Positions 59,738 through 64,000 of a DNA stretch of 64,000 nucleotides are shown here, in pieces. How positions within the stretch are numbered: the first letter of the stretch is position 1; the number at the start of each line of letters is the position of its first letter. Below the pieces are notes generated by a model, which saw only the letters and a program-made list of their open reading frames with translations, had not been told where the DNA came from and searched no databases. The DNA comes from an uncultured Spirochaetaceae bacterium (GTDB lineage: Bacteria > Spirochaetota > Spirochaetia > Sphaerochaetales > Sphaerochaetaceae), in assembly GCA_944390725.1 (NCBI GenBank), contig CALXQU010000012.1, positions 1-64,000 on the forward strand, given 5' to 3'. The position numbers and the translations under genes are program-made.

Positions 59738-61253
59738 ATGGCAATTCCTGTGAGAATCGAATCGATACTGAGCAACAGGATCGTGGAAAGCTCACGTATA
59801 GATTACAAATCCGACTGGAATCCTGAGCCGATTATCCATACGATTACAGCCTTCGCGAATGATATAGACAAACCAGGGCGGCGGCTATATCGTCATCGGT
59901 GCGGAAGATGAGGATGGCATGCCTAAATTCCCCATAAAGGGACTGGAGAAATCCTCCATAGACCGCATCCATAAGGAACTGGTCAGCAAATGCAATCTCA
60001 TAGAACCCCGCTATATACCGCAGATAGACAATGTCTCCTACGAAGGGAAGGACCTGATCCTCATCTGGGTACCGGGAGGGAACGACAGGCCATACAGATA
60101 CCCTGGCGCATTCCCGAATGAGGAAGGCAGGAAAACAGATAAGGCATATTTCATAAGGAAGGGATCCGTCACGGTAAAGGCTAACCAGAATGAGGTCAGG
60201 GAGCTTTTCGCCCTTGCTGACAATATCCCCTTCGATGACAGGCCGAACGCGAATGCTTCACTCGATGACATCCAGGACAATCTGATTTCCTCGTTCCTCT
60301 ATTCCGTAGACAGCAAGCTGCAGCTGCAGATCAAGACGCTCCCCTTCCTGGAGAAAATCAAGGCGATGCATCTTGTCGGAGGCCCGGAAGAGGATCTCAG
60401 GCCCTTGAACGTAGCCCTGATGTTCTTCAATGAGAATCCCGAGAGATTCTTCCCATATGCGAGGATTGATATCGTAGAGAAGCCGGACCCCACAGGCATA
60501 GGAATGACTGAACGGTCATTCCGTGGTCCGCTTGACCAGCAGCTGAAGGATGCGCTCCGCTTCATGCAGAACAGCGTAATCGCGGAAAAGATATTCAAGC
60601 TGCCAGACCAGGCTGAGGCGCTGCGCTTCTCCAGCTATCCTTTCCCGGCAATAGAGGAAGCGCTTTCCAATGCGGTGTACCACAAATCATACCAGATACA
60701 TGAACCTATCACGGTGATGATACTGCCTGACAGGATCGAAATCACAAGCGTCCCAGGCCCTGACAGGTCAATCTCCGATGATGACCTGAGGAACCTGCGC
60801 ATGGTCTCAAGGACGAACCGCAACCGCAGGATCGGTGATTATCTCAAGGAACTCAAGCTTGCCGAGGGCCGGAACACCGGCATACCTACGCTCGTCCGCT
60901 CGATGCGTGAGAACTCATCCCCTGATCCGATATTCCTTACCGACGGGGACCGCAGCTATTTCACCGTCATACTGCCGATCAATGAGGCATTCAAAGGAGA
61001 AAGGCCTGCCAATGCCAATACAGGCAGGCGGACAATCAGGAAGCCGAACGAGGTGCGGTCCACGGTCATCAGGCTCCTGGAGGAGAATGGAGAGATGTCG
61101 GCAAATGAGCTTGCGGTCGCGCTGGGATATCCGAGGGTCGTCAATTCGCTATCACTGGCTATCAAGTCACTGATCGAGGAGGGGAAGATCGACTATACGG
61201 ACAAAACCAACCGCTTCTCAAGAATGCAGAAGCTCCATCTGGCTGGACGATAA
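59738..61253 (+). pseudogene. AlbA_2 domain ATP-binding protein, frameshifted (pseudogene or sequence error)
   Basis: A gene for a protein of about 504 residues with AlbA_2 (Schlafen-like) DNA-binding, a HATPase_c_4-like part (about 300-360: SNAVYHKSYQIHEPITVMIL) and a C-terminal winged helix. The ATG at 59738 has AAAGGAGGAG upstream. The first 46 codons encode a good AlbA_2 start (ESSRIDYKSDWNPEPIIHTI), then the frame breaks at GGG (59876-59878). A single extra G there would restore GGGYIVIGAED, the family pattern. As it stands the first frame stops at 59911 and the rest runs from about 59877 to 61253. Such proteins are often helicase- or regulator-like genes with roles in defence or mobile regions. 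Confidence 0.8.
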
Positions 61254-61363
61254 CAAGCCAGCTTCCATTGCTTCCTGACTATGGGCCATCAGGCCTGCTT
61301 ACCGCTGGTCTCTTGTCTGCCTATATCCCAGAATCATAGCCAGCAATGATTGAGTATGATAAG

Positions 61364-61762
61364 TCAGGAAGCGAGGATATGCTCCAGCACGTATGCCGCG
61401 ATTTCCGCATCCGAGCCGCCGAAGTCCAGCAAGGCGAGCTCATCCCTGCCTACGTAGCGGATATCCGTATGGACAGAGAGGCTGAAGGCATCGGAAAGCG
61501 GGAAGACAAGGTAGCACCTGAGATGGTAGAGCATGTCCTTGTTCGTGAACTCCGATGCGAAGACCTCCCCGCCCACCTCGATATCCACGCCGAGCTCTTC
61601 CTTCCATTCGCGCCTCAGCGTGTCGGCCACGCTCTCCCCATAGCGGTTCTTGCCGCCCGGGAACTCCCATTTGCCGGAAAGGGCGCCGCCTGCGACCCTC
61701 CTGGCCACGAGCACGCGGCCGTCCTTGACAGCTATGCCTGCAGTAGTGATCCTTTCGCCCAT
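61364..61762 (-). CDS. NUDIX hydrolase (MutT-like)
   Basis: A 132-residue protein with the NUDIX box G-x5-E-x7-R-E-x2-E-E-x-G: GGKNRYGESV then LRREWKEELG (about 40-62). The N-terminus (TTAGIAVKDGRVLVARRVAG) and FPGGKN are like MutT/8-oxo-dGTPase enzymes, which clean the nucleotide pool; other nucleotide substrates are possible. Start ATG at 61762, seven bases after the membrane-protein stop; third gene of the nnr operon. Confidence 0.9.
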   Translation of the reverse strand: MGERITTAGIAVKDGRVLVARRVAGGALSGKWEFPGGKNRYGESVADTLRREWKEELGVDIEVGGEVFASEFTNKDMLYHLRCYLVFPLSDAFSLSVHTDIRYVGRDELALLDFGGSDAEIAAYVLEHILAS

Positions 61763-61769
61763 ACGATGA

Positions 61770-62174
61770 TTATATCAGGACAATGGCAGGAAAGAGGAAA
61801 TGAACCGCGGCAATGGATGCCGAGATGATGCCCATCGTGCGCATCCTGGCAAGGCTGACCGTATCGAGATAGACCTCGCCGTCCTTGATCCTCCTGTTCG
61901 AATAGAGCATGCGGAAGAAGAATGCCGAATGGATGATCCACAGCGAGGGAAGCAGGTCACCGAGCACGATGGGGCCCGGAGCGACCGGGCAGACGAGGGA
62001 GAGGAATGCGATAGCCAGCCCTGCGATGAAGAAGGACGTCAGCGCGCCGCGCCTCTCCTGCAGCGCCCCCTTGATGAGGATGACGAAGGAGAGCTCCCTC
62101 CTGTATGAGTCCACCAGGTAGAGAGCCGCGACGATGAACAGATAGATAACCGAAAGGCAGTATGCCTGGATCAT
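61770..62174 (-). CDS. Hypothetical membrane protein, four helices
   Basis: A 134-residue protein with about four hydrophobic segments (roughly 5-22, 45-65, 70-88 and 112-132). No recognised family motif. The ATG at 62174 overlaps the Nnr stop by four bases, and its own stop is seven bases before NUDIX. It is probably co-translated with Nnr, but nothing links it to metabolite repair except position. Confidence 0.75.
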   Translation of the reverse strand: MIQAYCLSVIYLFIVAALYLVDSYRRELSFVILIKGALQERRGALTSFFIAGLAIAFLSLVCPVAPGPIVLGDLLPSLWIIHSAFFFRMLYSNRRIKDGEVYLDTVSLARMRTMGIISASIAAVHFLFPAIVLI

Positions 62175-63523
62175 CTAAGCCTCCCGACCTCAAGTATAAG
62201 CCCTTCCGCAGGATAGTAGCCATACTCGGCATGAGCCTTCCTGCCAGCCCTCTGGTGGAGTATGACGCCATCCATTGCTGCCGCCAGCGGTTCCTCGCCC
62301 TGGGCAAGGAGCGTGCCGATGATGCCGGCGAGGACATCACCCGATCCTGCGACGCCCAGCGACGGGTTGGCGCCATCATAGATATATATGCCATCTGCAT
62401 CGGCAATCCATACCGATGCGGCCTTGAGGACGATGACGGCCTCAAGCATGGCAGATGCCCTGCGCAGGGACTGCACCAGCGAATCCGCATCCCCAAGCCC
62501 GTCCTCAAGCCCGAGTCCTCTCATCAGCGAGCGGTACTCGCCTACATGCGGAGTCAGCACGGCATGCCAGCCGAAGCGGTGGCCGGGAACGAACCTGAGG
62601 GCATCCGCATCGATGGCCATGGGCCTAGCGGAAGAGACTGCCATATCGAATATATCCCGATGGCCCTCATCCCAGCCAGGTCCGATGGCTATGGAGGAGA
62701 ACCCGGCGAAATCCGATCCATGATACGGTATCAGGGAAGGATGCTCCGTAAAGACCGACTTCTCATCGGTAAGCACCGTAACGAGGCCCGCGCCTGCCGC
62801 GAAGCATGAGCGGCAGAGGAGCCTCAGCGCCCCCGGATAGCGACAGGACCCCCCGATAGCCAGCACATGGCCCCTGGTATTCTTGAAATCAGCGATGCCA
62901 ATCTGATGGATCGATGAGTCATCATCGCCAAGGAGATGGATGCTTCCTCCGCAGAGCCCCTCCTCCGGAAAGCCAGGGTTGAAGTGGAGGATCTCTCCGC
63001 ACTTCCCCCTGTTCGATGGCAGATACATCTCTGCCTTGGGGGCCATGAAGCAGACAGTCGCATCTGCCTTCAGCGAGAATCCGGTCGGGACATCGAGGGC
63101 GATGACAGCTGCCTTGGGAGGTATATCCCTGACCACCTCCAGATACTCCGTCCTGGAAGGATCGATCCCGAAGCCGAAGAGCGCGTCGACCACGGTATCG
63201 AAGCCAGCCAGCGATGAGACGACGGGGATGGCTGGGTCAAGCGCCTTCCGCCTCCTCATGTTCTCAGCATTGCCCTTGGGCGAGAGATACAGCACGGAGA
63301 CATCATAGCCGCTGCGGTGGAGCAGCGCTGCCAGCTCGATGCCATCGGAACCGTTGTTGCCAGGCCCTACGGCTATGGCTATGCGGCCGGCAAGGAAGCT
63401 TCCAGCGAGACGGAAGGCCCCCATTGCCGCGCTATCTATCAGGGATGCCTCGCAAAGGCCGTATCGCCCGATAAGCTCCCTATCCTTCTCCCCTGCCTCC
63501 GCAAGCGTGTAAACCGGTCTCAT
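62171..63523 (-). CDS. nnr: Bifunctional NAD(P)H-hydrate epimerase/dehydratase
   Basis: A 450-residue metabolite-repair enzyme starting at the ATG at 63523 (MRPVYTLAEAGEKDR). The N-terminal half (about 1-210) is YjeF_N-like, an epimerase for NAD(P)HX with VGPGNNGSDGIELA and FGIDPSR. The C-terminal half is a YjeF_C/CARKD-type dehydratase with the ATP/ADP motif VAGSGDVLAGIIG near the end and TPHVGEYRSLM. It repairs hydrated NADH and NADPH. First gene of nnr-membrane protein-NUDIX. Divergent from the TPP riboswitch/thiB gene. Confidence 0.94.
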   Translation of the reverse strand: MRPVYTLAEAGEKDRELIGRYGLCEASLIDSAAMGAFRLAGSFLAGRIAIAVGPGNNGSDGIELAALLHRSGYDVSVLYLSPKGNAENMRRRKALDPAIPVVSSLAGFDTVVDALFGFGIDPSRTEYLEVVRDIPPKAAVIALDVPTGFSLKADATVCFMAPKAEMYLPSNRGKCGEILHFNPGFPEEGLCGGSIHLLGDDDSSIHQIGIADFKNTRGHVLAIGGSCRYPGALRLLCRSCFAAGAGLVTVLTDEKSVFTEHPSLIPYHGSDFAGFSSIAIGPGWDEGHRDIFDMAVSSARPMAIDADALRFVPGHRFGWHAVLTPHVGEYRSLMRGLGLEDGLGDADSLVQSLRRASAMLEAVIVLKAASVWIADADGIYIYDGANPSLGVAGSGDVLAGIIGTLLAQGEEPLAAAMDGVILHQRAGRKAHAEYGYYPAEGLILEVGRLR

Positions 63524-63680
63524 AGCCTGATGATAGCCCGCATGCGCAATCGGGACAATCGCCATCGGCGGCATGGCAGGGGAAGATACAACGCATATGC
63601 ATATGGCAGAACGGGATAATATGATGCCAGAGGGATGCGGGGGAATGCGGTGGTTGACGAGCCATGCAGGAAATCGTAGG

Positions 63681-63761
63681 CTTTTCCATGTCTAGGGGTG
63701 GCAGGAAGCCTGAGAACATACCCTCGAACCTGAACTGGGCAACGCCAGCGTAGGAAAGGCA
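63681..63761 (+). ncRNA. TPP riboswitch
   Basis: The TPP-riboswitch core is clear: GGGGTGG...CCTGAGAA (63696-63718), then ACCCTCGAACCTGAACTGGG (63721-63740) and CGCCAGCGTAGGAA. The outer P1 stem is formed by GCTTTTCC (63681-63688) and GGAAAGGC (63754-63761). Thiamine pyrophosphate binding normally lowers expression of the downstream gene. It sits 29 bases before the start codon of the thiamine-binding protein and likely controls ribosome access. This is the best-supported RNA element in the window. Confidence 0.93.
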
Positions 63762-63790
63762 TCCGTCCCTCAAGATGAGAGGAGACAGCA

Positions 63791-64000
63791 ATGAAGAGGA
63801 GAATCGCCTTAGCAGCGCTTATCGCTGCCATCGCGGCGCTGCCAGCCATGGCACAGGCCGCTGCGGAGGAAGACGCGCTCACGGTATACGCATATGATTC
63901 ATTCTCCGGGGAATGGGGGCCGGCAGGTGACCTTATCCCGCTTTTCGAGGAGAAGACAGGCATAAAGGTCAACCTCGTCGGCGGCGGTGATGCAGTCGAG
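63791..64000 (+). CDS. thiB: Thiamine ABC transporter substrate-binding protein (partial at 3' end)
   Basis: The first 70 codons of a binding protein that runs off the window. The signal peptide covers about 1-23 (ALPAMAQAAAEE). The mature part begins LTVYAYDSFSGEWGPAGDLI, which is typical of ThiB/TbpA. The upstream TPP riboswitch strongly supports a thiamine ligand. The remaining part and the presumed permease (ThiP) and ATPase (ThiQ) genes lie outside. Start ATG at 63791 with GAGAGGAGA upstream. Confidence 0.9.
   Translation, partial: MKRRIALAALIAAIAALPAMAQAAAEEDALTVYAYDSFSGEWGPAGDLIPLFEEKTGIKVNLVGGGDAVE

Noticed and set aside
1-64000. tRNA, rRNA, CRISPR array, insertion sequence or prophage gene
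   Set aside because: I looked for TTCGAATCC-like tRNA arms, repeat-spacer series and transposase motifs such as DDE frames and found none.

Overview
The window looks like part of the chromosome of an anaerobic, double-membraned bacterium, most likely a host-associated spirochaete on the Sphaerochaeta/Treponema side. The signs are a complete Rnf complex, LolCDE-type and RND/TolC systems that imply an outer membrane, substrate-binding proteins whose mature N-termini start near A-G/S-G-S-x-E without a lipobox cysteine, and a TrpXYZ-type transporter. Taxonomy is an inference from gene content; no rRNA or tRNA gene is visible. Most of the window to about 51.1 kb is on the minus strand. A plus-strand transporter block occupies 51.4-55.2 kb, and mixed strands follow.

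Layout. (1) 0-7.1 kb: a minus-strand operon for a sulfonate/sulfate-ester-type ABC importer (binding protein, two permeases, two ATPases) followed by a sulfatase and a partial zinc alcohol dehydrogenase, with a divergent LysR regulator. (2) 7.1-21.8 kb: a packed minus-strand block, rnfCDGEAB, a GH57-like protein, prfB (with a programmed +1 frameshift), a secreted protein, ftsY, another secreted protein, LolCDE-like transporter and rnz. (3) 22-27.5 kb: RND pump, adaptor and TolC. (4) 27.7-34.1 kb: gnd, an Fbp/Afu-type ABC importer and a DeoR regulator. (5) 34.1-38.8 kb: a CUT1 sugar importer with a GH43 glycosidase, behind a clear promoter and a 14-bp palindromic operator. (6) 39-44.6 kb: DUF2130, tyrS, glycyl-tRNA synthetase, gltX. 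(7) 44.6-48.3 kb: a four-gene operon of RloA-like ATPase, RloB-like protein, a seven-helix LuxR regulator and an alpha/beta hydrolase. The first two genes resemble the AbiL abortive-infection pair. (8) 48.5-51.1 kb: a small hypothetical, a lipoprotein and a divergent PdxA homologue. (9) 51.4-55.2 kb: TrpXYZ-type importer with two tandem binding proteins, each with its own promoter. (10) 55.3-64 kb: a lipoprotein, two converging MATE exporters around rsfS, a frameshifted AlbA_2 ATPase-like gene, NUDIX, membrane protein, Nnr repair enzyme and, at the right edge, a TPP riboswitch followed by the start of a thiamine-binding protein.

Metabolically the region describes a fermentative sugar user. 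CUT1/GH43 would supply pentosides or arabinosides, gnd and the adjoining importer feed pentose-phosphate metabolism, Rnf couples ferredoxin and NAD to an ion gradient, and importers bring in sulfate esters, aromatic amino acids and thiamine. Three operons share one design: a stable hairpin between the binding-protein gene and the first permease gene.

The best candidate for something undescribed is the 44.6-48.3 kb operon. Its RloA/RloB pair has several substituted motif residues and is translationally coupled to a membrane LuxR regulator and a hydrolase. A nested AT-rich inverted repeat lies just upstream of its promoter. All statements are from reading the sequence; no database search was run.
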